64,000 bases of DNA from NCBI RefSeq assembly GCF_003337355.1, contig NZ_QPJW01000006.1:62001-126000 (forward strand). The letters run 5' to 3'. Each line of letters begins with the position of its first letter. Positions within the stretch are counted from its first letter, which is position 1. This stretch comes from Fontibacillus phaseoli (GTDB lineage Bacteria; Bacillota; Bacilli; Paenibacillales; Paenibacillaceae). This document shows, in pieces, positions 35,720-44,073 of this stretch. The position numbers were made by a program, and so were the translations under genes. The notes below the pieces were generated by a model that did no database searches, was not told the origin of the DNA, and saw nothing but the letters and a program-made list of their open reading frames with translations.

Positions 35720-36630
35720 GCCCGCACCTCCTTGCCTGTTATACCGATGAAGGCGTCATCCATCGTCCCGCTTGTAACCTCAAAACCTCGAATGTGATCC
35801 TTGCAAGCTTCAATAATTGGCAGAGCGTCCATGGTAGATGGCAATGGAATCACGATTCGGTCAGCAATACAAGTATATGATGCATCCCGTTCATCTAATA
35901 GGAGGCACACCTGGTCGATATTTGTACAATTAAGAGATAGCTTATCGTGGGAGTAATTTTCCTTTAACTCTGCAGGAGTACCCTTTGCGGCAATTTGGCC
36001 ATCATCAATGACCAGGATATAATCCGCTTCGGCGGCTTCTTCCATATAATGCGTGGTAAGAAAAACGGTCATTCCGGTTTTCTTTTGCAGGTGCTTAATT
36101 GTCTCCCATACGCTTTTTCTAGTCTGCGGATCAAGACCGGTGGTAGGTTCATCCAAAAAGAGAATGGTAGGCGTGTTGACAAGAGCCCGTGCAATGTCGC
36201 ACCGTCTGCGCTGACCACCCGATAGTTTCCCATAGTGACGCTTCAATAAATCAGATACGCCTGTCGCGGTAGCCGCATTATGGACTGCATTGTCCAGTGC
36301 AGCACCCTTTAGTCCATAAAACCCGCCGCGAATTCTAAGGTTCTCTTCAATGGTCAGAAGCGGGTCGAGCAGTCCGTCCTGAAATACCACCCCGATGACG
36401 GAACGGATTTGATCATCTTCTCTGCCCAGCTCGTGCCCATTTAAGCTTACCTCTCCGCTGTCCTGCTTTAGAAAAGTACAAATGATGTCGATCGTTGTGG
36501 ATTTGCCCGCACCGTTAGGTCCAAGGAATGCGAACAGCTTTCCCTTTTCTACGTAGAAACTAATTCCTTTCACAGCGTGAACATTCCCGTAAGATTTATG
36601 CAGATTGGATACCTCAATAATTTTATCCAT
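35716..36630 (-). CDS. ABC exporter ATP-binding protein (CcmA/DrrA type)
   Basis: A 304-residue ATPase with Walker A GPNGAGKST, Q-loop VVFQDG, signature LSGGQRRR, Walker B ILFLDEPTTGLD and H-loop TTHYMEEA, followed by a C-terminal regulatory extension of about 90 residues as in DrrA-like proteins. ATG 36630 is preferred over the in-frame GTG at 36639 because AAGGTG is eight bases away. It drives the permease encoded downstream and probably exports a hydrophobic compound. Confidence 0.94.
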   Translation of the reverse strand: MDKIIEVSNLHKSYGNVHAVKGISFYVEKGKLFAFLGPNGAGKSTTIDIICTFLKQDSGEVSLNGHELGREDDQIRSVIGVVFQDGLLDPLLTIEENLRIRGGFYGLKGAALDNAVHNAATATGVSDLLKRHYGKLSGGQRRRCDIARALVNTPTILFLDEPTTGLDPQTRKSVWETIKHLQKKTGMTVFLTTHYMEEAAEADYILVIDDGQIAAKGTPAELKENYSHDKLSLNCTNIDQVCLLLDERDASYTCIADRIVIPLPSTMDALPIIEACKDHIRGFEVTSGTMDDAFIGITGKEVRA

Positions 36631-36863
36631 TTCACACACACCTTGCTTTTATTTGATAGAAGTATGTACAAGGAAGCTATTTACAAATATTATACGTCTA
36701 CAGAAGTGATAATCAATATTTATGTAATACTCTTCCTAAAAAGATCAGGAGGGCGAAAAGGGAATTTTCTTCCATGGCCAACTTTTTGATGTTAGGTTAT
36801 ATTACATACTAACACAAGGCTTCAAACCATGAGGTGGATGTCAAACTGCGTTAGGAGGAAACC

Positions 36864-38117
36864 ATGGAATTTATCAAAAATCAACTAGACGGATATGGCA
36901 TGAGCGAACAAACCATGGGTTATCTCTCGAATCTGATCATGGTTGTTTTTATAGCCGTGGTCTCTATACTGGCCAATTTTATAGCCAAAAAAATCGTACT
37001 GAAGACGATTATTCATATTGTCAATAACAACCGGTATACGTGGGACAATATCATTTTGGAGAAAAAAGTGTTCCACAAGCTGTCGCATCTCGTGCCGGCG
37101 ATCATCATCTACTATTCCGCATCCATTTTTCCGCCCTATCAAGCATTGATTGAAAAAGCCGCATTCACCTATATGACTATTGTAACCATCACGGTGTTTA
37201 ATGCGCTGCTCAATGCCTTTGATGCGATTTATCGCTCGTTTGAAGTCTCCAAGATTAGACCGATTAAGGGCTACATTCAGGTGGCGAAGATCGTTCTGTT
37301 CATCGTCGGCGGCATTGTGGTGATCTCGAACCTTATCGGTCAGAATCCCTTGATCATTCTCAGCGGGCTTGGTGCCTTATCGGCTGTTCTGATGCTAATC
37401 TTCAAGGATTCCATATTAGGTCTGGTGGCAGGCGTTCAATTATCATCGAATGATATGGTGCGTGTAGGCGACTGGATTGAAATGCCTAAATACCATGCGG
37501 ACGGCGACGTGATCGACATTACCTTAAACACGGTAAAGGTTATGAATTTCGATAAGACGATCACGATGATTCCGAGCTACGCCCTCATCTCGGACTCGTT
37601 CAAAAATTGGAGAGGCATGCAAGCATCCGGCGGCAGAAGGATTAAGCGAAGCATCTTTATCGATACGAGCAGCATAAGCTTTTGTACCCGGGAAATGATT
37701 GATGAATTTCTGAAGATTCACTACCTTACCGATTATGTCACGACCAGATTAGATGAAATTAACGCGTACAACATGGAACACCGGATTAATACGGAAAGCA
37801 AAGTGAACGGTAGGCAACTTACGAATGTGGGTGTATTCCGAGAATACATTCATCAATATTTGAAAAATCATCCGAAAATTCATAAGGAAATGACGATGAT
37901 TGTCAGGCAACTGGCGCCGGGAGATAACGGACTGCCGTTGGAAATCTACGCTTTCAGCAACGATATCAACTGGGGAGTATATGAATCAGTTCAGGCGGAT
38001 ATCTTTGATCATATTTTTGCGGTTGCTCCGACATTCGGACTTCGTGCCTTCCAAAATCCAACGGGCCATGATATCGTCCAATTAAAAGAAAGCGCGGAGT
38101 TTTCGCGAGAATATTGA
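36864..38117 (+). CDS. YbdG/MscM-type mechanosensitive channel
   Basis: A 417-residue MscS-superfamily protein, the size of the YbdG (MscM) group. Five hydrophobic segments precede the pore helix (PLIILSGLGALSAVLMLIFKD, about 172-192) and the beta domain typical of MscS (SILGLVAGVQLSSNDMVRVGDWIEM, then NFDKTITMIPSYALISDSFKNW). It releases solutes upon osmotic downshift. ATG 36864 follows TAGGAGG. A terminator follows. Confidence 0.92.
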   Translation: MEFIKNQLDGYGMSEQTMGYLSNLIMVVFIAVVSILANFIAKKIVLKTIIHIVNNNRYTWDNIILEKKVFHKLSHLVPAIIIYYSASIFPPYQALIEKAAFTYMTIVTITVFNALLNAFDAIYRSFEVSKIRPIKGYIQVAKIVLFIVGGIVVISNLIGQNPLIILSGLGALSAVLMLIFKDSILGLVAGVQLSSNDMVRVGDWIEMPKYHADGDVIDITLNTVKVMNFDKTITMIPSYALISDSFKNWRGMQASGGRRIKRSIFIDTSSISFCTREMIDEFLKIHYLTDYVTTRLDEINAYNMEHRINTESKVNGRQLTNVGVFREYIHQYLKNHPKIHKEMTMIVRQLAPGDNGLPLEIYAFSNDINWGVYESVQADIFDHIFAVAPTFGLRAFQNPTGHDIVQLKESAEFSREY

Positions 38118-38141
38118 GATATGACAGGAGATGAGTAATAA

Positions 38142-38166
38142 CCCCAACCGTGAGGTTGGGGCTTTT
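38142..38166 (+). terminator. Terminator of the mechanosensitive channel gene
   Basis: CCCCAACC and GGTTGGGG form an eight-pair stem with a four-base loop followed by CTTTT. Confidence 0.85.
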
Positions 38167-38170
38167 GGTT

Positions 38171-38270
38171 CGATGGCAAGCATAAAGAATCAAGACCGAA
38201 TTGAGGGGCTTGTCCAGTTGGGGGCCTACCCGGTTAGGGACAGCGAAGTACCGAACTTTGGTAACTATGG
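38171..38270 (+). pseudogene. Decayed fragment of an alpha/beta hydrolase
   Basis: The translation reads MAS.KNQDRIEGLVQLGAYPVRDSEVP and then FGNYG, matching residues of the intact hydrolase encoded at 52944-53672 (KNQDRIEGLVLLGAYPVKDSDIP and HFGNYG). The stretch between these two blocks, about 40 residues, has been deleted, and both ends of the gene are missing. It follows the channel terminator. Confidence 0.85.
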
Positions 38271-38393
38271 CACGACTCGACGAAATAGTAAAGCCTGTTA
38301 CAAACCTGATTCATCAGGGTATTAAGTCTTAGGCGTCGCAGCATATTAAATAAGAAGGATCATGCAATTTTAATAAAAACTAATTTAATGGCT

Positions 38394-38421
38394 TGAATTT
38401 CATGAATTCCGGGATTATAAT
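38394..38421 (+). promoter_or_regulatory. Promoter of the ABC sugar transporter operon
   Basis: TTGAAT and a perfect TATAAT (38416-38421) are separated by 16 bases. The first LacI operator starts eight bases after the -10 box. Confidence 0.8.
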
Positions 38422-38428
38422 GTGCTTA

Positions 38429-38440
38429 CGAAACGTTTCG
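38429..38440. promoter_or_regulatory. LacI operator O1 CGAAACGTTTCG
   Basis: A perfect 12-bp palindrome covering the expected transcription start. The LacI gene at 42008 is the likely owner. Confidence 0.8.
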
Positions 38441-38610
38441 AATTAAGCGCTTTCCGGTAATACCTCAAAACGGAGGCTTTTAGGCTTCCCTTTATATCAA
38501 CGGATAATGTAAGCGGTAACTTTTGAAAATTTCAGTATATTATAGGGGGTTTTCACGCAAAATAAAGAATATTCCGTCCGAAATTATCTCGATATTTTTT
38601 TTGAAATATA

Positions 38611-38624
38611 TCGAAACGTTTCGA
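38611..38624. promoter_or_regulatory. LacI operator O2 TCGAAACGTTTCGA
   Basis: A perfect 14-bp palindrome, 183 bp centre-to-centre from O1 and 58 bp before the binding-protein start. The spacing would allow a repression loop. Confidence 0.75.
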
Positions 38625-38681
38625 ATTGTGGGTTGAATTATTGATTTTTGGCTTTTCATACTAATAAAGAGGTGAGGAAAA

Positions 38682-39923
38682 GTGAAGAAAAATTGGTTAG
38701 TTGCTTTGATTACACTGCTTGCTGTTTCTGTTATCGTGGCCGGCTGCGGCTCGAAAAATAACTCGGGTTCCAACTCGGCTTCAGGCGACAACAATACGGT
38801 AAAGGTTTGGTTCATGGGCACCTCGGAAAGCGTGGAGCCTATCGCGAAAATGTACGAGGAGAAGAATCCCGGCGTGAAGGTAGATGTGCAGGCGATTCCT
38901 TGGGATTCCGCGCATGACAAACTGCTTACGGCCGTTGCTTCCAAAAATGGTCCGGACGTCATCCAGATGGGTACGACCTGGATCCCCGAATTTGCTTCCG
39001 CCGGTGCCTTGCTGGACATGGCTCCTTACATTGAAAAATATCCGGAACTCAAAACGGAGAACTTCTTCGACGGCGCAATTCAAACCACGCAATATGACGG
39101 CGTGACCGTAGGCATCCCATGGTATGTGGAAACGCGCGGGTTGTTCTATCGTACCGACTTGCTTGAGGAGGCCGGATATCCCGAAGGACCGCAGACCTGG
39201 GATGAACTGAAAGATGCCGCCAAGAAGCTGGCCGGGAGAGGCGCAGGTAACTATGCGATGCCAATCGACGCGAAGGACCAAAACTATTTGTCCATGTTCG
39301 CTTGGCAAGCAGGCAGCGATATCATTACGGCCGACCGTCAGCCGCAGTTTAACCAGCCTGAATACGTAGAAGCGATGAATTTCTTGAACAGCTTCTATAA
39401 GGAGAACCTCGTTCCGCCGACGGACCTCGACACGGTTACGGGCTTTAAGGACGGCACGGTGCCGATGTTTATCAGCGGTCCTTGGATGATCCAAGCCGTG
39501 AAGGATCAAAATCCGGAAATTGAAGGCAAGTGGACGGTTAAGACCTTGCCTGCCAACAAAAATAATAAATCGCTGATGGGCGGTTCCGACCTTTCGATCT
39601 TTAAATACAGCAAAAATCCCGAAGGAGCGGCGAAATTTATCGCCTACCTGAGTAGTGAGGAAGCGCAACTCAAATTTTACGAAACATCGAATTCCTTGCC
39701 GGCCCTGAAAACGGCTTGGGACAATGAGCAATTCTCCGATCCGATGATCGCCGCATTCGGCAAGCAGTTGGAAAGCGCCATCCCGACGCCAATGGTTAAG
39801 GAATGGGAAGAAGTTTCGCAAGCTTCGGTCGCGGCCTTTGAGCGGATTACGGTTGGCGGCGCGGATGCGCAAGCCGAGCTTGATGCATTGAATGAGGAAG
39901 CCAAGGGGATTTTAGGAAACTAA
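38682..39923 (+). CDS. Sugar ABC transporter solute-binding lipoprotein
   Basis: A 413-residue lipoprotein (lipobox IVAGC, Cys at about residue 22, Ser/Asn/Gly linker) of the family-1 sugar-binding group. Typical segments are VKVWFMGTSESVEPIAKMYEE, 'GPDVIQMGTTWIPEFASAG' and 'GTVPMFISGPWMIQAV'. GTG 38682 follows GAGGTGAGG. It heads an operon with two permeases. Because a LacI gene, GH3 and a 1,2-beta-oligoglucan phosphorylase-like enzyme follow, it probably captures beta-1,2-glucooligosaccharides; this specificity is inferred from context. Confidence 0.92.
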   Translation: MKKNWLVALITLLAVSVIVAGCGSKNNSGSNSASGDNNTVKVWFMGTSESVEPIAKMYEEKNPGVKVDVQAIPWDSAHDKLLTAVASKNGPDVIQMGTTWIPEFASAGALLDMAPYIEKYPELKTENFFDGAIQTTQYDGVTVGIPWYVETRGLFYRTDLLEEAGYPEGPQTWDELKDAAKKLAGRGAGNYAMPIDAKDQNYLSMFAWQAGSDIITADRQPQFNQPEYVEAMNFLNSFYKENLVPPTDLDTVTGFKDGTVPMFISGPWMIQAVKDQNPEIEGKWTVKTLPANKNNKSLMGGSDLSIFKYSKNPEGAAKFIAYLSSEEAQLKFYETSNSLPALKTAWDNEQFSDPMIAAFGKQLESAIPTPMVKEWEEVSQASVAAFERITVGGADAQAELDALNEEAKGILGN

Positions 39924-39953
39924 GCATTTTGTCTTCCGCCCGCGAAGATGACG

Positions 39954-39982
39954 CCGGGACTCTACAAAAGCGAGGGTCCCGG
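39954..39982 (+). promoter_or_regulatory. Intercistronic hairpin between binding protein and permease
   Basis: GCCGGGAC and GTCCCGG enclose a loop of about 14 bases without T-run. Such hairpins often stabilise or partly terminate the upstream mRNA, giving more binding protein than permease. Confidence 0.55.
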
Positions 39983-40041
39983 TTATGTCTTTACGATTCT
40001 TCGTCCGGAAGGGAGTGGAAAAAGTTAAGGGGTGAGGATAA

Positions 40042-40941
40042 ATGAAGCAGCATGCAAATAGCTGGCAGAAATATAAATATCCGTATTTGTTCATTGCTCC
40101 GGCCATACTGTTACTTACGGTATTTTCGATCCTGCCGATCATTATCGCATTAGTTATCAGCTTTACCGATATGGACTTGGTGGGGCTTGCCGACTATTCG
40201 AACATTCAAGGCGCCGGCTTTACGAATTATCTCGGACTATTTAAGGATCCCGTATTTATAAAATCCATTGTGAACACCGGCATATATGTCGTTATCGGGG
40301 TGCCGCTGGTCATTTTATTTGCCATGACAGCCGCACTGCTGCTGAATTATGGAACAAGCTGGCTGTTTAATACGTTTCGGGTTGTTTACTACTTGCCATC
40401 CATTACGAATATTGTAGCCGTGGCTGTTGTATGGGGTTACCTCTATAACAGCAATTACGGGCTGTTTAATTATATCCTTTCCTGGTTTGGATTGCCCGCT
40501 CAGCAATGGTTGCAGGATCCGATGCTGGCCAAACTGTCGCTCATTCTGATGGCAGTCTGGAAGTCGATCGGCCTGAATATGATTATTTTTCTGGCAGCGC
40601 TCCAAGGAATTCCCCGCTCCTATTACGAAGCTGCGGAAATCGACGGTGCCACCGGGTGGAAGAAGCTGCGGTTTATTACCATTCCGTTGCTTAGCTTTGC
40701 CACTTTCTTCGTGACGATTACGACGCTGATCGGTTGGATTCAGTTCTTCGAGGAACCGCTCGTGATGACGAAAGGCGGGCCGCTCAATGGGACGATGTCC
40801 ATGGCGCTCTTTATTTATAACAACGGATTTAAGCTGAGCGACTTTGGGTACGCGGCATCCGGTTCCTTTGTTCTGTTCATCATCATTATCATTGCAACGA
40901 TTGTGCAGTTCCTCGTCAAGCGGAAGGAAGTTGAATATTAA
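40042..40941 (+). CDS. Sugar ABC transporter permease (MalF type)
   Basis: A 299-residue permease with six membrane helices and the cytoplasmic EAA loop (EAAEIDGATGWKKLRFITIP) that docks on the ATPase. ATG 40042 follows GGGGTGAGG. It pairs with the next permease. No ATPase gene is in the cluster, so a shared MsmX/UgpC-type ATPase encoded elsewhere is expected. Confidence 0.95.
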   Translation: MKQHANSWQKYKYPYLFIAPAILLLTVFSILPIIIALVISFTDMDLVGLADYSNIQGAGFTNYLGLFKDPVFIKSIVNTGIYVVIGVPLVILFAMTAALLLNYGTSWLFNTFRVVYYLPSITNIVAVAVVWGYLYNSNYGLFNYILSWFGLPAQQWLQDPMLAKLSLILMAVWKSIGLNMIIFLAALQGIPRSYYEAAEIDGATGWKKLRFITIPLLSFATFFVTITTLIGWIQFFEEPLVMTKGGPLNGTMSMALFIYNNGFKLSDFGYAASGSFVLFIIIIIATIVQFLVKRKEVEY

Positions 40942-40960
40942 GGTAAAGGAGGGGACGCAA

Positions 40961-41779
40961 ATGGCGTTGAAAAGACTTGAAAAGGGCCTTATGATATTTC
41001 TTCTGGTTGCCTTCGGCATTCTGATGATGATTCCGTTCATCTGGATGCTGGGCTCATCGTTTAAGCCGGAAAACGAATTTACCATTGTTCCGCCGACGAT
41101 CATTCCGAACCATCCGACCTTCAATAACTATGTGGATCTGTTTGCGAAAATGGATTTCCTCGTGTACCTCAAAAATACGCTGATCATCGTATTATGTTCG
41201 TTTGTCGGACTTCTTCTTAACGCGCTTGCCGGATATGCCTTCGCAAAGTTTGAATTTCCGGGCAAAAACAAATTTTTCTATCTCATCCTGGCCACGATGA
41301 TGATTCCCGCTCAAGTGACCATGATTCCTACTTATCTGATCATCAATAAGCTTGGGCTAGTGAATACGATGGCAGGTATGGTGCTGCCGGGCTTGGTCGG
41401 CGCGTTCGGCATCTTCCTCTTCCGCCAGTTTATGTCGACCATTCCGATGGATCTGATGGAAGCTGCGAGACTCGACGGCGCGGGGGAAATGCGAATTTTC
41501 TTCCAATTGATTGTGCCGATCGTAAAACCGGTCTTCGCCGTCCAGGGCATATTGACGTTTATCGGCGCCTGGAACAGTTTCTTGTGGCCGTTAATCATCG
41601 CCAACGACGAAAGCTTGTACACCCTGTCGGTTGGACTGTCCCTTTTGAAAGGGCAATACGCCTCGAAATTCGGCCTGCAAATGGCCGGGGCCGCATTTAT
41701 GGTCGTTCCGATCATTATCGTTTTTTCTTTCTTTCAGAAGCACATTATTGAAGGATATACGATCTCGGGGATGAAATAA
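40961..41779 (+). CDS. Sugar ABC transporter permease (MalG type)
   Basis: A 272-residue permease with six helices and the EAA loop EAARLDGAGEMRIFFQLIVP. ATG 40961 follows AGGAGGGG; the longer frame from 40844 would overlap the previous gene. The C-terminus IIEGYTISGMK is typical of MalG-type subunits. A repeat element (41786-41978) follows the stop by six bases. Confidence 0.95.
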   Translation: MALKRLEKGLMIFLLVAFGILMMIPFIWMLGSSFKPENEFTIVPPTIIPNHPTFNNYVDLFAKMDFLVYLKNTLIIVLCSFVGLLLNALAGYAFAKFEFPGKNKFFYLILATMMIPAQVTMIPTYLIINKLGLVNTMAGMVLPGLVGAFGIFLFRQFMSTIPMDLMEAARLDGAGEMRIFFQLIVPIVKPVFAVQGILTFIGAWNSFLWPLIIANDESLYTLSVGLSLLKGQYASKFGLQMAGAAFMVVPIIIVFSFFQKHIIEGYTISGMK

Positions 41780-41785
41780 GTAAAG

Positions 41786-41978
41786 TATATAAGCTGAACT
41801 ATTGAAATGGATGGTTGGGCAAGTACGTAAAATGTTCCTACGATCGCTGTTGTTTCCGGATTTCTTGATTTTGTGAAACCTAATAAAGTAGAAATCCGGA
41901 AACAAAGGCGACCGCTCCGCTTCTTCGGAATCATTTTACTCCCTTGCCTGCATCGTTTTCTTCAGTTCATCTTATATA
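41786..41978. mobile_element. MITE-like repeat, copy A (193 bp)
   Basis: Terminal inverted repeats TATATAAGCTGAACT (41786-41800) and AGTTCATCTTATATA (41964-41978) match at 14 of 15 positions. Inside, TTGTTTCCGGATTTCT (41850-41865) and AGAAATCCGGAAACAA (41890-41905) form a perfect 16-pair stem, extended outward by GTAAAATG/CATTTTAC. Copies B and C lie at 43955-44058 and 46246-46437 in the opposite orientation. No protein is encoded. Confidence 0.85.
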
Positions 41979-42007
41979 TGTAAGGGTAGAAAGGATGAAC
42001 ATATAGA

Positions 42008-43015
42008 ATGGCTACGATTAAAGATGTGGCGAAATTGGCCGGCGTGGCGCTTTCCACGGCATCGTACGCACTTAGCGGAGACAGCAAAGTCAGCGCGAAA
42101 ACGAGAGAAAAAGTGCTGGAGGCTGCCAGACAGCTGAATTATCATAAGAACGGTTTCGCCATGGATTTAAAACGGAGCCGTACGAATACGATTGCGCTAA
42201 TCTTGACGGATCTGTCCGGACCTTTTTATTCGGAATTGATCCGCAGTGTGCAGGATGTGGCGCTGTCCAACGGTTATGATTTGGTGGCCTGCAGTTCTAT
42301 GGGGGGCCGGGAGTCTACGGCGGTCAAATATCTACGCGAAAAAAGAGTGGATGGCGCCATCGTGCTTGCGCAAAATATTTCCGATGAAATATTGCTGAAC
42401 GCGGCCGGTAGCGGCTTTCCGATCATTGCGATGGACCGGCTTACGACGGGCGAAGGGCTGATTAGCGTCGTTGTCGACGGGGAGCTCGGCGGTTATAAAG
42501 CGACCCGACATCTCATCGACAAGGGGCATCGGTCTATCGCTTACATTAGCGGGCCGACCAATTCTTACGATAACAGTGTGCGATATCAGGGATATTTACG
42601 GGCGATGCACGAGGCGGGTCTTGAGGAGAAAGCGAAGTGGCGGCTGACCGGTAATTTTGTACGGGACGGCGGCTATAAGGCGACGAAAATGATGCTCATG
42701 CAAGGCGAGATTCCTTCGGCCGTATTCTATGGCAACGATGAAATGGCGATCGGCGGCATCAAAGCGATGAAAGAGGACGGGTTCTCCGTGCCGGACGATA
42801 TATCGGTCATCGGATTTGACGATATTCAATTGGCCGAGTACGTTCAGACGCCGCTGACGACGATCCGTCAGCCGATGTATGATTCCGGGTCGCTGGCGGG
42901 CCACCTGCTGTTTCAATTACTGAATAATGAACAAGTTAATGATTCCTATAAATTAAAGGTCGAACTGATAGAACGCCAATCGGTGAAAACGGTCGCGGCT
43001 GAAATTAAAGGTTGA
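42008..43015 (+). CDS. LacI-family repressor of the beta-glucan cluster
   Basis: A 335-residue LacI-type protein. Helix-turn-helix TIKDVAKLAGVALSTASYAL (residues 3-22), hinge helix around NYHKNGFAMDLKR, effector domain with DGAIVLAQNIS and VIGFDDIQLAEYVQTPLTT. It lies inside the sugar cluster downstream of repeat copy A. Palindromes CGAAACGTTTCG at the transporter promoter and a related half-site before GH3 are its likely targets. Confidence 0.94.
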   Translation: MATIKDVAKLAGVALSTASYALSGDSKVSAKTREKVLEAARQLNYHKNGFAMDLKRSRTNTIALILTDLSGPFYSELIRSVQDVALSNGYDLVACSSMGGRESTAVKYLREKRVDGAIVLAQNISDEILLNAAGSGFPIIAMDRLTTGEGLISVVVDGELGGYKATRHLIDKGHRSIAYISGPTNSYDNSVRYQGYLRAMHEAGLEEKAKWRLTGNFVRDGGYKATKMMLMQGEIPSAVFYGNDEMAIGGIKAMKEDGFSVPDDISVIGFDDIQLAEYVQTPLTTIRQPMYDSGSLAGHLLFQLLNNEQVNDSYKLKVELIERQSVKTVAAEIKG

Positions 43016-43055
43016 GAATATCGACATCACGGTGTGTGGAAGTGGAGTGATCGGT

Positions 43056-43823
43056 TTGGCATTTATACAAACGGCCTTGTTTGCGGAGACGCTCGAGATG
43101 TCAACGGATATCCATGCGGTGATTCCGATGGCTGCGCTTCGTGCCAGCGAGGACGGCAAGCTGCCTGTCCTGTACTTGCTTCACGGGCTGGGCGGAGACC
43201 ATACGGAGTGGACGAGGTTATCCTCGGTGGAGCGTTACGCGGAGGACAGGGGCATCGCGCTCATCCTGCCGCGGGGTGACCGCAGCTACTATATGGATAT
43301 GAAGCAAGGGGCGGCCTACTACACGTATTTATCGGAGGAACTTCCCGCGATTGCGAAGTCCTTGTTTCCGATCTCCGACCGCCGGGAGGACACATTTATC
43401 GCGGGCCTGTCGATGGGCGGCTACGGAGCGTTCAAACTGGCGCTTCGCCAGCCGGAACGCTTTGCGGCTGCGGCAAGCCTGTCCGGAAGCCTGGACATCG
43501 TCCACCGTCTAAGCGAGCCGGGAGTATTCCGCAACCATGAGGAACAGCGGATGTTCGGCAGCGTGGCGGAGCTTCGAGGAAGCGATGATGATTTGCTGGC
43601 GCTGGCGGGGAAAGTCGCCGCGTCGGGAAATCAGCCGCTGCTGTATCAATGTTGCGGGACGGAGGACTTTTTGTACGAGGGCAACCGGAATTTCCTGAAG
43701 CATGGCGAGGAAGTCGGGCTTCGGATTACTTATGAAGAAGAGCCAGGAAGTCATGAATGGGGCTACTGGGACCGCAAGATCCAGAGAGTGTTTGACTGGC
43801 TGCCGGTTGAAAAGAACCGATAG
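43056..43823 (+). CDS. Esterase D / tributyrin esterase-like alpha/beta hydrolase
   Basis: A 255-residue serine hydrolase of the putative esterase (Esterase D/antigen 85-like) family: LLHGLGGDHTEW oxyanion region, nucleophile in GLSMGGYGAF, Asp in the CCGTEDFLYEGN segment and His in GSHEWGYW. No signal peptide, so it acts inside the cell. TTG 43056 follows GGAG with eight bases spacing; the start is typical for tributyrin esterases (AFIQT). Between LacI and GH3 it may remove acyl groups (acetyl, succinyl) from imported glucans; this is inference. Confidence 0.88.
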   Translation: MAFIQTALFAETLEMSTDIHAVIPMAALRASEDGKLPVLYLLHGLGGDHTEWTRLSSVERYAEDRGIALILPRGDRSYYMDMKQGAAYYTYLSEELPAIAKSLFPISDRREDTFIAGLSMGGYGAFKLALRQPERFAAAASLSGSLDIVHRLSEPGVFRNHEEQRMFGSVAELRGSDDDLLALAGKVAASGNQPLLYQCCGTEDFLYEGNRNFLKHGEEVGLRITYEEEPGSHEWGYWDRKIQRVFDWLPVEKNR

Positions 43824-43872
43824 TGGGTCGAAGCGGCCCTGAGGGATCGAGCGGGTGAGTGCAATCACAATT

Positions 43873-43884
43873 CGAAACGTTATT
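43873..43884. promoter_or_regulatory. Imperfect LacI operator before GH3
   Basis: CGAAACGTTATT keeps the left half and centre of the operators at 38429 and 38611. It lies 190 bases upstream of the GH3 start. Confidence 0.5.
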
Positions 43885-43954
43885 ATTTTTTATGTAATAA
43901 TTGATCTGAGTTATGCGATAATAAAGGAATTTGAAAGGGAAAACGATTCGATTA

Positions 43955-44058
43955 AATAGAAGATGAACTAAAAAATGATGCAGGCAAGGGAGCAACAGCG
44001 ATCGTAGGAACATTTTGTGCACTTGCCCCGACATCCATTCAATAGTTCAACTTATATA
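43955..44058. mobile_element. MITE-like repeat, copy B (internally deleted)
   Basis: The left end contains AGATGAACT, then GATGCAGGCAAGGGAG; the right end is CAACAGCGATCGTAGGAACA ... AGTTCAACTTATATA (44044-44058). The central hairpin of copy A is missing, leaving about 104 bp. Same orientation as copy C, opposite to A. Confidence 0.8.
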
Positions 44059-44073
44059 GGAGAGGGAGAAATC

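Larger units (their letters stand above)
38271..38681. other. Promoter region of the beta-glucan uptake cluster
   Basis: Contains a strong promoter, two CGAAACGTTTCG operators and a cre-like site (38442-38455, 11 of 14 matches). The leader is about 250 bases. No coding sequence was seen. Confidence 0.6.

Noticed and set aside
38781-39872. 363-codon minus-strand frame opposite the sugar-binding protein
   Set aside because: Shadow frame without ribosome binding site; the plus-strand lipoprotein has all family signatures.
40844-40960. Longer start of the second permease
   Set aside because: It would overlap the first permease by 98 bases in another frame, while ATG 40961 has AGGAGGGG.
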